From Strix aluco (Eukaryota > Chordata > Aves > Strigiformes > Strigidae): a DNA stretch of 64,000 bases. How positions within the stretch are numbered: the stretch's first letter is position 1; each line of letters begins with the position of its first letter. Made by a program: the position numbers and the translations under genes. Under the pieces are notes generated by a model. It ran no database searches. It saw nothing but the letters and a program-made list of their open reading frames with translations, and was not told the origin of the DNA. Below, piece by piece: positions 9,612 through 23,825 of this stretch. The DNA is taken from NCBI RefSeq assembly GCF_031877795.1, contig NC_133948.1, positions 12,942,948-13,006,947 of the forward strand, given 5' to 3'.

Positions 9612-12600
9612 CACCCTTTTATTGCATTATCCTGCCTGACCAGTGTCTTTCTTAGTTGTCTTGCATCCATTTTGTTAAGGTTCCTCACTTCAGTAGGGAT
9701 GAGGCTGTGCCGTGTGGCCGCGCCACCGAATATTGCTCCAGCTCCGAGGGGCCGGGGGGAGAGTTGCAAAGGGATTCCTCTTGCAAAACCCACACTGGCA
9801 GTCACCAGGAGGCAGCAATCAGTTCAGGGTTTCTCCAAGCATGAGGTTGCCTATAAAGATGGAATTTTTCACCTTTCTTTCAGCTGAGGGACAAGCCAAG
9901 GTGTCTCCCCAAGCTTAGGGACACCAGAGCTTGTGGCTGAGAGAGGACAGGGCCGTAAATAACATGTTTCATCTTTAGGTAAACAGAACTTTATCACTTC
10001 AGAACATTGTTAGAAGGCTCAGGGATTAAAGCACTGGGAAGTGGGAGACCTGAATGTCATTATGACAGTAAAGGTAATATTCATCAGTATTTTAGTTAAT
10101 TAAATATAATCCTTGGCTTCTCTCCCAGGTGGCAGCTTGGGGTGTATGGCAGAGCAACCCCAGCCTCCTGGTGCCAGGGGGCCTCAGGCAAGTGCTGCTC
10201 AGCCCTTGAGAAAACCCATCAAATCTCACTCCTCCTACAACCGTTTTCAGTAAAAGCCTTTCAAACTTCACTCAAACCTTGTCAAACAAGCAGTAACTGG
10301 TGGCAAATGAGAACTCAAGATGAATTTAATACTGTATCTATTCAGCCCTAAAATACACGGACGATCAGCAGCAATAGCACATTATTTGAGGTATATGATT
10401 TCCAGCAGATTGGGTTTTTAGCCTGTCAAGATCACTCCAACCATTTGAATCCTGTGAGCTCTCTAAAGGGATGGGGTATCTGGAAACACCTCCTCCCTCC
10501 CTCCCTCCTCCCCGTCTTTCCTCTCAACCCTAAAAAAAACCCACCCTTGCGAATATTTTCCTGCACTTTAATCTGTCTAACACTTCTTTGCTATTACAAC
10601 TTTTGATTTAGAGTGATGTGACCAGACATGAGAGGGCAGAAGTGGTGAGCTGCAGCCCAAGGAGCGGAGCTGTGGGGCTCCACGGCTCTGAGGCTGCAGG
10701 AGGACGCGGGGGACGTTTGCAGCTGGGAAGGATTCTTCCACCTCATTTTCCTCCCTGGGTTTTTATTTTCTGCAGGCTGAATTGTTCCCCAAAATCCTGT
10801 GTCTTGCGTTGCTTTGTTTTTCAGGAGAAACTTCCTACCCACACGCAGGCTGAGGCCAGAGGTGCTTACACATGGATCTGCTAAATTGTGGAGCTGGAAA
10901 TGCAATTTCTGCTACTTTTCTCATTGGCTGCAGCTTAATCATAGATGTTTCCAGCTGAAAAGAAATATTCCCACACCCAGTGTTTGAGGCAGCTATGAGA
11001 AATACCACAATTTGGTAATGATGACCCTCTGAGCCCCTGCTGTTGTTGTACCTGGGTATACGAGTGTGTTTTCAACTAAAACATTTGAGAAAGAACTAGT
11101 TTCAATGACTTCCCTAATACAAGTGGTGACATCTCATCTAGCACCCGGATTTCAGCTCTGGGGACTTCACGGAAATATCTGCTAGAGAATCACCATGTGA
11201 AAAACATAAAGATGGCATTTTGAAGCAGCCTTCATGCCTAAAAATATGCTTCTACATCCATACACTGATGCTTTTGCATCAGAAGATGGTGCTTGATTGG
11301 TTTTGCTGTTTGGTTTGTGTTTGGAGAAGCCTCAGCTCAACTTTCATCTGCAGCAGGTTGAGACCTGCCAGGGGCTTTGGGTCCTGGAGCGGGAGGACCC
11401 TGGCCAAGGCACATCACCCACAGCACCTTCTGCTTGTTTAAATTGAGTCAATCCGGATGCTGCAAGTGCTGCTGAGGAGCAAGGAGGGCACGCGAAAACC
11501 GTCCTGCACCCACACCCTGCAGGCTTTAATGCTTTGGAGTTATGCCCAAAACACACTCTGCTTCCCCGGCAGATCCATTTTTTAATGGCCTTAAAATAAC
11601 CAAAGCGCTGTTTGGCTTCGTCAGGATACTCAGGGGCCGGGGGGCTGGGAAGGGCCCAGAGGGGATGTGCCCAGGGCAATGTCCTGCTGGTGCTGGGGAC
11701 ACCCTGTCTCTCCTGGTCTCCCCATTCGTGCCCAGGTCCCCAGTCCCACCGGTGCAGGCACTTGCACCCCACGGACCGTGCGTGAGCACAAGTCTTGGGG
11801 CAAGGCTCTTGCAGAGATCATCACACCTTTCTCCTGGCTGTTTGAAATTCATTTCCCCCAAAGTTTGTCACTGGAGCCCATCCTGCAAACTCCTTCCTGG
11901 CAAGAAGTTCCCTCCGGAGCCCCAGGCTCAGAGAGGAGCAAGCTGCCTGTGCCTGACTCCTTAGTGCCCTTTCCATATAAATAGGTTCCCTCCAAGACAG
12001 AGAAGAATGTATTATTCAGAAACAAACAAAAAAGATGCTTCTGTGGGTTTGCATTTTTGGAGACACTCAAAAGCATTTTCCTCCCGCAGCTCACAGAGGC
12101 TCCCAGGTAAAGTTCTTGTGGTGACCAGCTCCTGTCATCCAGCCGAGCCGGGTGGGTCCTCCCAGCTCTTCCCTTCCTCAGCTCCTCCACCCTGTTCATC
12201 GTTTAGTCCCATTTTCAAGAAATACTCCATGAACAACAGGTATGCATTTGTTTTTTTCCCTTCCATGTCATTTCTCCATCCAGCTTACAATTTTTGGTGG
12301 CAATTTAACAGCTTTTACAAATTGCATTCCTATCTTTTTCTTGGTTATTGTTAGAGAGGAGAAAGTCCCATTTTTCATTGCGATCCTTCAGGTTTCTGCT
12401 GTCACTGTATTTAAGACTTTTTTTTTGTCCTTAGCTTTTATTTTCTTATCCCTCAAGGGCAGCCTTGGAAATTCAAAGCTGTTTCCTGACTATCAGTGGA
12501 TCTGGTATTCTCTTTTGGCAGCTCTGCAGCAACTGTCTCTCTTCCTTCCATCCTTCCACCTAAATGACACCCTTTTCTCAATAAATTACCCTTTGTCTTT

Positions 12601-13588
12601 CAAAGCAACGTTTCCACTTGTGACAGTTTGGATGTATAATAGTTGCATCCCAGTGGATACCTTCAGGAGCATCAACTAACAGGCCAATACAAACTCAGTG
12701 GTGCAGAAAATAGAGAGATTTACGTATTTTGGGCTTTATTTCCCCCCCCAACAATTGGGCTATGCTCTGAATTTTCAAAGTTTGGGTTTAAAGGTATGGT
12801 TTCTCATCACCAAAAAAACCCCTCCTGCAATGGAAGGATGGCTGAACCCGTAGCAGGATTCCCTTTTTTCACCATAACATCCCTTGAGGTCCCTGGAAAA
12901 CGCCCAGGGCAGCCAAGCCCACCCAGCTGTGTCCCCTGGCATAGAGCTTCCTGGCCCCGGTGTGCTGACCACAATGCATAAAGCACCAAAACCTGCTGAA
13001 AGCACAAATCCAGCACCACCAACAGTGCATGCCCAATTCCCCTGCCCCATTTTGGGCATTTAGCAATGTTTACACCTCACCGGCGAGGAGCAGCGGGGAG
13101 GCAAGGAGCAGCCTGAGCAGAAGGTGCAAGGGGAAGGCAAATGGAAATATCACCTGCAGTAACAGCCACGGGCATCTCGCACAGTCCCTAAACGCACGTG
13201 AGTGGCCTGGGGAGGTTTTCCCCCACCCTGTACAGCAGCAGATGCTGGAGCGGGCCGGGTTGCTTTAAAAGTTTGCAGAGCCTTGCCTGGAGAGAAGGCG
13301 GCTGTGCCGCTAGGAATGAGGAAATCTGTTACATCATACTTTGCAGTTATCCAGCGTTTTTCACTCTTTATGGCAGAAACGTGCCTGAAAAACAGCTGAC
13401 CAACAAAAGCCCTGATTGCTTATGCTACGGAGGAAACATTGATTTTGCAAACATTTCCTAACAATAAGGACAGTGATCGATTAGCGCTGCTGTTGCTCAT
13501 GATCTCGCTAATGGAGGGTAAACATGCAGCATGGCTGGAGCGGGCTCAGCTGGAGCAGCGGCTTTGGGGTGTCCCCAGGCTCCCTGTG
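9612..13588. other. Intergenic region, no gene seen
   Basis: This stretch contains stop-free runs of up to about 145 codons on both strands, but none has a coding signature, a family resemblance or a splice pattern I can support. The part from 9612 to about 9830 might still be decayed LTR-related sequence. A CCT/CTCC-rich simple tract lies at 10488-10513. Otherwise unremarkable. Confidence 0.5.
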
Positions 13589-13655
13589 GGCAGGGAGGGC
13601 TCCTGGGGACCACCCCGCTGTGCTGGCTGGGTGGTCCCCGTGAGCCCTCCCTGCC
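13589..13655. repeat. Strong inverted repeat, 26-bp arms and 15-nt loop
   Basis: The arms 13589-13614 and 13630-13655 are complementary at 24 of 26 positions, with CAGGGAGGGCTC in the left arm and GAGCCCTCCCTG in the right. The loop is 15 nt. The stem is GC-rich and would fold as RNA or extrude as DNA. No gene surrounds it. Confidence 0.85.
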
Positions 13656-16600
13656 AACGGGGACATGCACACACCCCACACTGCTGGAGGTGGGGATGCA
13701 GCAGATAAAGCTTGAGAAGGTCGATGCTCACACCCTGCTCCCATTGGATGAGGATAGAGATGTTCAAGCCCAGGGCTGGTGACAAGAGCATCTTCCCTGG
13801 CTCCTGCAAGCTGCCCAAAAGCAACAGATTGGACATTTTTGTAGAAGTTGTCAAGATCCAGACCTTGGCCTTAGCAGCCTGAGACTTTCTTCTCGCAGCC
13901 CGGCACCTTCTGTCTCATTTCCAAACACCAGACAAGCCAAACATTATTTTACAATCCCAGCATCTGGCACGCAGCTCTGGGCAAGCCTCTCAGCCTGTCA
14001 CTGGTGAGATAAATGAGCCTGTTTCAGTGGCCGACTTCATAAAAATATATGAAGAGTAGTTAACAAAAGGGTATTTCACAAAGCTGGGAATGCAAATGCA
14101 ACCTCCAAGATAACTAATTAACTGAAGCAGCCGTAAAAAGGGGAAGCAGCTTCCCATCTGTGGAAATAGATGTCATTTTATAGAGGCTCTAATTAGTTAT
14201 GCCCAGTCCTGCAGCCGTTTCTTTGGTGGTGCACGCAGGCTGCCTCCTGCTCTGCAGCTCCCAGGGCTTTCTAGGCAAAGAGGGGGAGAGCAAAACTGGA
14301 GGGAATAGATGCTGCTTCTTGAAAAAACTCTCTATGAGGATCAGTTTTCAGCTGGTACCCAAGCACCAAACAAAGCCAGGGTTGATGGCTGGCGCAGCAG
14401 TGCAGAGCCAACAGGCACAGAGCAGCAGCAGCTCTTGGCCCCGGCTGTGCAGCAAGGTCAGCCCCAGTGACAGTCCTGTCCTGGGGAAATCTGTGCTTAT
14501 TCATCTCCTCTGAGCCCAGAGTGACTCGTGGGGATGGTTTGCTGGGGCCGTGGTTCAGCAGCAGGGTCCCAGAGGGGTTACTGGTTCTCCCCATCATAGC
14601 TGCTGCGGCCTGGGGGCTTTCGCATGGTTTGGGTGTACGATATTCACAGCATGTCTGGGAGGTGTGCTTGGGAGGGTTAATTGTTCAGCAGAGCTCTGGG
14701 TTTGCCAGCTTTTATTTGGTGGGAGGCAGCATGTTTACAAATACAGATTTACAGTCACCTTGTTTGAGTCATTGAGTTGTCACCTCCTTGAGAGGAAACG
14801 TTCTTGCTGGGGCAAAATCCCCTCCCAGCTCTTCCATGGAGAGGGATTTTCCCCCCTCTTCAAACCTTCCCAGCAACTTTGGGGCAGAAGCTTCAGGTTT
14901 TGATGCAACCCATGCTTTGGGCTGTACCCCTGCTTTGGACCAAGAGCACAGCTCACACTGAAGCGCTCCCCAGGGAATGCTGGCACCCAGAGGGATCACG
15001 CTGGGGTTTCTCCCCACCTTGCCACTGCTACAGCCTGCGCCTGCCCCTTTCAAGCTCTTCTTGTGCAATCTTCAGCTTTTTCTTTGCTCCTCTGCCTGCA
15101 AGGATCCCTGCAAACCCCCCAGCCTGCAGTGAGCTCAGCAGGATTAACACTGGAGCGGGGCGTACCACGGGAATTAGTCACCGCCAGGACCTCAGTCAAG
15201 TGTTTTATTTAGTGCCCTTTTCCAAAGGCATTTGTACTTGAAAAAAATGAAGAATTACGAGCTCTCACTAACAAGCATGACTCAGAGGAGCTGTGGGCAC
15301 ACAGCATTTAAGTGAGAAGTGTCTTCACAGCCCTGATGCAATGTGGGTGAGGAGGGGAGAGGGGCTGCTGCCACTCGCCAAAACAGCCGAAACCCACCTG
15401 CCACCCGCTTTCCTCCACCCACAGCAGGGTTTTGCCCTCTGCCATGGAAGAAAGTGCTGCTGAGAAAGTGGGTTTTGCAAAAAAAACCCAAACGGCTTAC
15501 ATTTGCACTGCCAACAGCTTTGCTACAGAGGGAATGGCTCTGACTGCTGACGGGGAGGGGCCGCCACTGAAACTGTACCCAGCAGCTTGGCCACCGTCTG
15601 ACAGCAACCGGAGCTGCTCTGGACAAAAAGCAGCTCTGGCATTTAGTGCACTGAGCAAATCCATGCCCAAAACACGCAACAGGGCAATGCTCTGCTACCA
15701 AAGGCCATGCTGCCCCTCACCGTGCTGTCCTGCCTCCGTGGCTGCCAGGAACTTGCTCAGCAAGAGGTTCATGGGACACTGCCAACCCTGCCAGGAGCTG
15801 GCTTTAAAACAACATGCTTTTGCCAGACATTACCTGTAAACTGCCCCGGTGCACAGGCCCATGCATGGAGCACCGAAGGCACAAATATATGCAGAAGCAT
15901 TTGGGGGTTGCCTGACTCCCTGTGCCAATGCCCCAGCGCTTGCTTCGGCGCTGGTGCCCAGCAGGGCACAGCATGGGCATTGCAGGAGCTAGGAAAGTTA
16001 CAGGAAAAAAATAATGATAATTTATTCAGCATTTCATGACACATCATCTCCCACCTACACCCAGCATCAGCCTTGCTGGGAATTAATGCATCGGACATCG
16101 TCAGCAGCTGGGAGATACTATACAGGGGGAGGATGACCAGTGATGCAATTTATAGGGACACAAGCCTTGAACTTTCTTTGGATCAACTTCCAGCGTGTTA
16201 CTGGGACAGGGAGGCAGAGGCATTTGGAAATCCTGCCAGCTCTTTCCCAAAGTGGATGAAGAGGAAGCTTTGCCTGCGCCAAGCCCAGTTACTCCCACCC
16301 CCGTAGGGCCACTGAGGGAGCAGCTGGGAGAGGGGACCTGCGTGCCCCAGGGACCTCTCCTCCACTGGTCAGGATGGGGACAATGACTTTGCACAACGTT
16401 GTGTGCCGGTGACTTGTGACACCACTCTGCCCCAGCCGGCCACAGCAGCTGGCAGAGGCTCGCCGGGAGCGGGTTGCAGCCTGGGTATTACTAGACGCAG
16501 TGGTTTTATTTCTGAGGGCAGCACTTTAGCCAAAGTTCAGCTGGTGCAGTTTGAGCTCCAATACCAGGATGGGTGCTGGATGCATCCTGTCCCCCCAGAA

Positions 16601-19600
16601 ATGCTTCAGTGCCGAGGGTTGGAGAGGCCCAGCCTGGACAACCATCACCATGTCCCATGCACGCCCCCATCCAGCCACATGGCTTCCCACAGCAAAGTCT
16701 TTCATAACCCTCCTTTTGTTATTATAAAAAGAAAATAAGTAAGAGAAGCGATGACAGTAAATGATCCTAAGCTGGGGCACGCATGGCTCTGGGTTGTGCA
16801 GCACCAGCTTTGCCAGATCACATAACCCTCCCTGTTTTGCATTCCCTAGGGAAATTTCCTCCCCTTTTTGCAGAGCTCAAGCTCTCAAATCTCTCCTTGC
16901 TGCTGTCCTACTTAGGGAGAAAAAAAATTAAATAAGAGCCCATACAACATCTGTATCAAGCTGCAGCATGTTCCTCCTCTCCTCCGGTGTCACATAGCAT
17001 CTCCCGCCGTGACTCGCCCAGCCCGGGCTTGCAGAGCAGGAGGGCTGGGGAGAGCTGTGGGCCCGGGGCTTGGCATGGGAAAGCAGCCAGGCTCCACGGC
17101 CAGAGAGGGCAAAGCAGGCGCTGCCGTCAGCCCAGAGAGGCGAGGGGTCCCTCCGTGCCTACCTGGCATCTGCGGGATTGGGGTCATTTTTCCAAGCCCC
17201 TGAGCAGCAATTCCCGGCACGCACGCAGCCGGCTTCTCAGAGCTTGTCAAAACTTCCTCAAGTGCAACACTGAGTCTGTGCTCCTGGCTGCAGCTTGTTA
17301 GAATAAATTGAAATGTAGAGGGAAAGTCATTAAGATCTCTTTCATTAACACCATTCCTCACAGGCCTGGAGAAGCTGAGGTTTTGTCAGATCACGTTAGC
17401 ACCAAGGCTTCGCTGTTTCCAAACCTTGAAGAGATTCTTCCAAAAAGCGCAACCGCCCCCTCGCCTGCTCCCCTTTCAATCCTCAGCTATTTTTATTTCA
17501 CTCCTTGAGATAAAAGTATGTGTGTGGGGGAGGTATTTACACACACATAAGAAAATATAGATGCACATAAAAATAACCTGATGATTTGAGAGAGACATTT
17601 CACTTCTGCAGAGCTTTCCGTTCTCCATTCCTTTATAAAACAAGAATGCTGAAATTGTTGAGGCTCGGGGCGGGGGGGGGGGGTTTGCCATGGCTCTCGT
17701 TGTGGATGCAGTGAGCATCCTCCTGCCCACAGCAGGCTCTGCTTACACACAGGGTCTGAACCCCCCGACGGATGGGATGGCAGCTGGGGGAAGCGTGCAC
17801 TGGGTTAGTGCTAAAATTCCTCAAGAGAAAAAATAGAGACTTTTGTGACCCTGGAAAGTTTATGGCTCACAAATGCAGTGGAGATTAATTCCTACAGAAA
17901 TCTTATACCTTATTACATTCATGAAACATTCCCAGATGTATAACTGTCTTCACATTGCTTTTATGTTTGAAATATTGTTTTTAAAGGAAAGAAGGAGAAA
18001 GAGGAGTGCCCAGTACCACCAGCCACAAGCCAACGCTGCCCAGTCTGGGAGCTAGACTGTGCCTGGACATCGGGGTGATGCAGCATCTGCCCATCCCACA
18101 GGGAGAACAGCCCAGGGGCTCACAAGCCCGCTGCTTCTCCTGCACCCTGCACATCCCATGGGATAGATTTAGCACCCACTGACCCCAACAGGAATTTGGG
18201 ATCCATTGGGCAAGACCAGCATCTAAGCAGCACATGGATTTGGGAGGGAGCAAGCTCACACAACAAGGCAAGCAGGTGACAAGGGCAGGCTGAGCCCAGC
18301 TCAGGGTGAGCATCTCTGCCAAAAACAAGATGGCTCATGAACATGAGACCCAGGGCAGTGCTATCGCTGTCCCTACAAGCCACAGCACGCCAGGACGTCG
18401 CCGCTGCCCTGCCGGTGAGCACGTCATGGGCTGCACCAGCCAAGCCAGCATAGCTCGGCTGTACAGAACATCCTCGCTGGCTCCAGCCTGGGGGAAACAC
18501 GATCGTGCTCGCAGAGCCCGGCAGAGACGGCGATGCGCTCGGGCTGGCTGCTGCCAGCCTTGTTTTGACTTTCTTTTTAACAGGCTGCCACACACAGCAT
18601 TCTTAGTGACAAGTGACAGCCTTGTTGCATTAACAGCACTCCACCAAATGGTATTACTATTATTATCTGTTTTCACGAGTATAATAGATAATATGACTAC
18701 CCCCCTCCAAAATAACCTGGCGTTTGAAGGAAAGATTCAGATTATTTGCTGAACATCTCAAGCTGTGATACCATGTCGTACCAGGAAGCATTGCTGTGTG
18801 TTACACACACCATACCTGCAGGAAGCTTCTGGCATTAAACCGCAGGATAGCTGTCACTGAATCATTTTGTAATTGCAGGAAGAGATAACAAGAAAAAGCA
18901 GTGCTCTGGCAAAGCCTGCCTGGCCAAGGTTGTTTAAAAATACCTAGCCCCAGCCCTCATGGCTTTCTGCAGCTCTACTGGATGCCAGAAACCCCACACT
19001 GCTGGCAAACATGTGCTCCCTGTGGGCTCAGTCCATTGAAATAACTGCTGGGATCTCGCCCAGGATCTCTTCTCCCAAAATCTAAACCAGATCCCACTAC
19101 ACTGGAAAAAACACAGCAACATGCCCCGCCAACGACCTCCATTTTGTGTTAAGCACAGACATCTCACCACCCACTGGGAGCAGCACCCTGCCTGCCGGAT
19201 GGGCCTGTCTGCTGTAATGAATCTGACAACACTGGAAATAATTTTTAAAAGTGTATATAAAAAAATCTTGCCTGGAAGTGGACTGAAGGGGCAGCTGCCC
19301 CACATGGCCCAGTCTTGGATGGGGCTGGAAACAGCAGTTTCTGACCCAGCAGAGGGTCAGAGCACCCTGGGTGCAGACGCTGCCCGGGCGCTGTGGCTCC
19401 TCGCCCCATCAGTATTCACTGGCACAAGCTGGGAGGGAGGTATGGAAGGGAGAAAGGCTTCCCAGGAGCCCAGGCACTGCTCTCCTGTCATCCCCAGCAC
19501 TCTCCTGGGAGGCAACGCAACCAAGGCTTGCGTATTTGCTGCTGTTGCTCACGGTCTCCTCTGAGCACCCCAGCCCACCCCGGGGAAGCGAGACCCGTCA

Positions 19601-22600
19601 GAGGAGACAAACCAGCCTGCACACGTTTCTTTTGCCATGACTAACAGCTTAAGTAAACGACTGGGTAAACACGCTAATTTTACTTTCAAAACAAAAACAA
19701 AAAGCCGCAGAGCCCTGTTCTTCCTTGAGTAAAGACAAGTGCGTAACTATTGGTATTTGTCCTCTCAGTGCTTTCACAAGTTGCCAGCGTTTTAAAACCT
19801 GGCAGCCGCTACAAGACAAAGTGACATATTTAGCTCAGAAGTGAAAACGCTCCTCGCTTGTGAATGCCAAGGAGGGGGAAAAAGAAAAGAAAAAACTGCG
19901 AGGGAAGTGCCTGCTGCCCCACAGAGTGATGCTGGGGAGGCTCTGCAGCGTCGTCTCAAAGCCGGGGGGACGGAGCCTGTCCTTGGGGACAGCTCTGGGG
20001 ATGGCTGGCATTAGGGTGCTCCATTCTTGCATTTGGGAGTCTGTGCACCCTGCAGCAGGTGGTTTTCCAAGAAGAATTACAGCTCCAGCCATTGCATCTC
20101 ACTCATGCTGCAAACCCCAAGGCTGAGCCCTGACACCTTCTCTTTGCTTAGAAATGGGTTTGGGCACCACCACCACCCCTCCCCCCCCACCGAAATCCCA
20201 GCCCTGAGAGCCACCTTTCCAGGGAGCAGATGGGGAGGTTTGTTGACACAAAGGTTGCCTGCATCGACCTGGGCTCTAATTTTATGGCTCTGAGGAGCAG
20301 CACCTCACCCACACCCTGCCAGAGCTGTCGCTCCGCTGGGTTTGGCAGCTTCTCCCCATCACTCCAGGTTCACACCATGGTCACGCAAAGGCCCTGAGGA
20401 ACCAAGTCCCGCAACCCCTCCTGCTCCCCACATACATCCCAACCTCCACGGAGAAGCCCAGACCTGACCCTTCCAGGTTCGGGATCTCTCGGTGTTAATT
20501 GCCATCAGATGCAGGGCTGAGATGAGGCCATTTCCTAAGCAGTGAGTGCACCATAAGGATCTCACTTGCTCTGTTTGATGAATCCTCTTGTGTCATTTCA
20601 GTAGCAGGTGGTGGAAGGGGGGAAAAAAAAACCTATAAAATGTTTAACATCCCTTTAGCTTCAATTTATCTGAAGAGAATTCAAACAGCACAATTTCCCC
20701 CTGCCATCTGGGTGCCACTTTAAAAGACATTTTCTCATATCATTGCAATCTCAGAAAATCTTGTTGTATACTATGGAAATGCAAGATGCTTCCCCTAAAT
20801 TGTGCATCAGTGTGAAGCTTTTTAAACCTCAACTGCAGCTTATAATATATTTTGACAGCTCACAGATAGCACCCGAGAGACTTTCCCAGTTCCAACACCA
20901 CCCGTGCAGGGGAGCCCAGCTTCGGGCGCTGCTTGGTTTTGCCTTGTTTTTCTTCAGTAATGGGAAGAAGATTCCCTTGCAGAGCTTTGAACCTGCTTGC
21001 CTAAACACTTGAAGATGCAGGCTATTGTGTATGGGTGCACATAGGTGCATGTGTCCATGACTTATAATTCCCAAAATAGCACTCCAAAATAGCTTAGAAA
21101 CACATTGAGCTACTCCAAAACCTTAGAGAAATCTCAAAGGTCCTTGTAAATGTCCTGCGGACAGGCAGCCTGGAAGAGGAGAAGGGCTCTAGTGATGTCC
21201 CTGCTGCACTCAGCCCTTCTTAGACACTCCAAGCCACTGCAGGGAAAGCTGCTCCTCACAGACAGACAACCCCAAAACACAGCTCCATAGGAGAGAGGCT
21301 TTGGTGCCAGCATGAGCCGTCTCCTTCAGCACCCCAGCCTCAGCAGAGACTCCCAGCCATCAGCCAGGTGAGAGGGACACCCCAGCTCTAAGCCTTGGCT
21401 TTGCTGACCTCTGGGCCAGAGCCTCGACCCCTGCCCACACAAGCAGATCCCTCAATCATGGGGCAAACTCCTATGACCAGTGATAGACAGCTCAGCCAAT
21501 TTCTCCAGCCCTGTGAGAGCTGTTTGTCCCTGCCCCTCCTTGGCAGAGGGAGAGGCAGAGCCCCTGTACATCCCAGGGTGCTGCTCCCCTCCAGCCCCAC
21601 CAACCGCCTCCGAAAGCGCCCAAGCTCAGACATTGATTCACAGCCAGAGGAAGTGACTGAAGAATGCATTGAAGGGTTAGCACAGGTCAGCAGGTGGTTA
21701 GTGTTAGTCGCCTGAAAGCTTAATGATCACATAACTAGAGCAAGAGTAACTCTGGAGCAGCCAGTTCATCAAGGGGATGATCTGTGCCCCGCGAGGGATG
21801 GGACATGTGGTGACCGGCCGCGCCTCCCCGTGCACAGGCAGGGTGTGCTGGCAGGGCTGCACCCACTTCACCTGCAAAGGGTGAAGCCACAGGGCACAGA
21901 GCCAATTTTAAAATCCAGCTGGTCCTTCCCTGGGGGAGTCCAAACAGCCCCCACCATGGAACTGTCATCAGCTACACAGCTCTGCTTGCCCCGACACATC
22001 CCCATTCCTGCCAGGGTTTCAGCACCCCCAGCCTCAACAATGGGGTGCACAATCACCATCATCAGTTACGTTCACTGGGGTGCCGGGGCTGGACCCTGAG
22101 ACAGCCCTGGGCTGGGCATGTAGAGAGAGTCACTCCTTCCCAGGGGACACAATGGGAAGGGAAAGATGGGCATTTGGGAAGAGTAGAGATTATGTTTTAA
22201 ATCCGGTGGGTTTGCTTGGTTTTGAAGATATTAATGTTTTTTCCCACGTGGCTCCTGCATGGCAGAGGAAGGCAGCTGCCCTGGCTCCACGGGAAAAGCT
22301 GGAGCCAACACTGAGCCACGCTCCTGGCACCAAAAGGCAAAGCTTTTGTCATCAAACACCCCCGGACTCTGGAGGGGTCTGGCAGTTCACCAAGGTCAAG
22401 GGCCAAACTCAGGTTTGGTAAATGCAGGACTGGGTCTACACCTTGCAAATCAGGTCTGGATGAGACCAAACCATGATGTTATCACCCTTTGTGATTTAAA
22501 GCAAGAAGCCCAATCTTGATAAATACCTGCTCTGCGCAGTTCAGGGAAGTCGAGGACATTTCCAGTGGAGAAATGGATGTCCCCGAGGGACCAAAATGCC

Positions 22601-23595
22601 ACCTAAGGGCTGAGGATCAGCCTTGCTACCCCACACATGTCGCTTCATAAGGGCCTCAGTTTCCCCAAGGTACAGAGCAGGGCATTCTCAGACCTTGAAA
22701 TGCAGGATGAATCTTTCAGGTTTGCACTGATACCATCAGAAACCAGCCCTGAGCACTCAGGTGGATGCTGGTTCTGTGGTGTTCTTCCCAAAGTTGGCTC
22801 CTGCCAGATGCAGCCTCTCACAGCTCACCAGGAAGGAGTTGAAATGCTGAGCACGCCTTCCTGGCGTTCACCCTGATTTTCAGAAATTGCAGTAAATCAG
22901 TACTGCTGCAAATTGGCCTCTTTTTTTGGCTCTGCCTTGATGTAAAAAGGAAAACAAATGCAGTTTTAAAATGCAGCTAATCAAGGAGTTAAAGAGAGGT
23001 TAATCCTAGTGGATTAATCAACTCAGAGGGATGGAAAGGAGGCACGGACAGGGAGGAGCAGAGAAGCAGCCAAGCCTGGTTGCTCCTCCCAAGGTCTACG
23101 GCAAGTTTCAGGGAGAGTTTGGAGATGGTGACAATGCTCCTTCTTCCACCCAGCCGCATCCAGCATGGGACCACACAGGTTTGATCTAGCTGATAACAGG
23201 CAAATCCCAGGCGTAGGTACACCTTCCGTGAGAAAACACTGAATCCTCAGTGCATTTGTTATCACCCCCCTGGGAAAAACAGTGAGCAATATTTGACTTC
23301 ACCACTCTCACCTACTGTCCATCATCTCCCTTTGGAGAGTGATAAAACCCAGGAGGTGGGGTGGTCCTGCTGCTGTGAACCCCCTGCAGAACTCAGGGGG
23401 TGACTGGGAAAGGGGTTTTGAAGAGAACCGAGCTGCCCCGAGGCTTTCCACCCCCCCTGCAGAAAGCAATAGCTGCCACAGCTGCCCTGACCACCCTGCA
23501 GGGTCCAGCCTGTGGCTCCTGCAGCCAAATCCAAGCACCCTCCTGCCCAGTAACCCAAGACATCAGCATCCGCCTCCCGGCACAGCCAGGCATTC
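13656..23595. other. Intergenic region, no gene seen
   Basis: GC-rich intergenic DNA with scattered AT-rich islands. A poly-G tract lies at 17667-17683. Long open frames such as those at 18120-18593 and 19121-19564 overlap one another on both strands and carry no recognisable domain, so they are treated as chance frames in GC-rich DNA. The segment 14031-14200 is listed separately as a possible regulatory element. Confidence 0.5.
14031..14200. promoter_or_regulatory. AT-rich island, candidate conserved enhancer
   Basis: An AT-rich block within GC-rich DNA contains AACTAATTAACTG and CTAATTAGTTATG, homeodomain-type TAATTA cores, and ATGCAAAT, a perfect octamer (POU) motif. This texture is typical of conserved noncoding elements near developmental genes, but conservation cannot be tested here. 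Confidence 0.35.
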
Positions 23596-23825
23596 TTCAT
23601 GGAGTAAAGCCTCTTTATAGACAGCTAATTGAGCTTAGGCATAAGAAGGGCTTGAACATAATTAGTGACAGTGAAAGCAAGGAGGTTTAAAGAAGGTTAT
23701 TAATGATATACACCACTGTATACAACAGCATAATCACCAAAAAAATATTAGATCCATTAAGTGTCATTATCAAAGCCTGGAGCTAATCATTTAAGCTTAA
23801 TGAAACTAATACATTTCTCCAGCAC
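23596..23825. promoter_or_regulatory. AT-rich island, candidate conserved enhancer
   Basis: About 230 bp of AT-rich sequence in GC-rich surroundings, with CAGCTAATTGAGC, ACATAATTAGTGA, TTATTAATGATA and GCTAATCATTTAAGC. Repeated TAAT cores and the sharp change in composition suggest a regulatory element. No coding frame is supported. Confidence 0.35.

Noticed and set aside
13740-13830. Possible CR1 LINE fragment (GATGTTCAAGCCCAGGG)
   Set aside because: Only a few words resemble CR1 and no 3' end repeat is visible.
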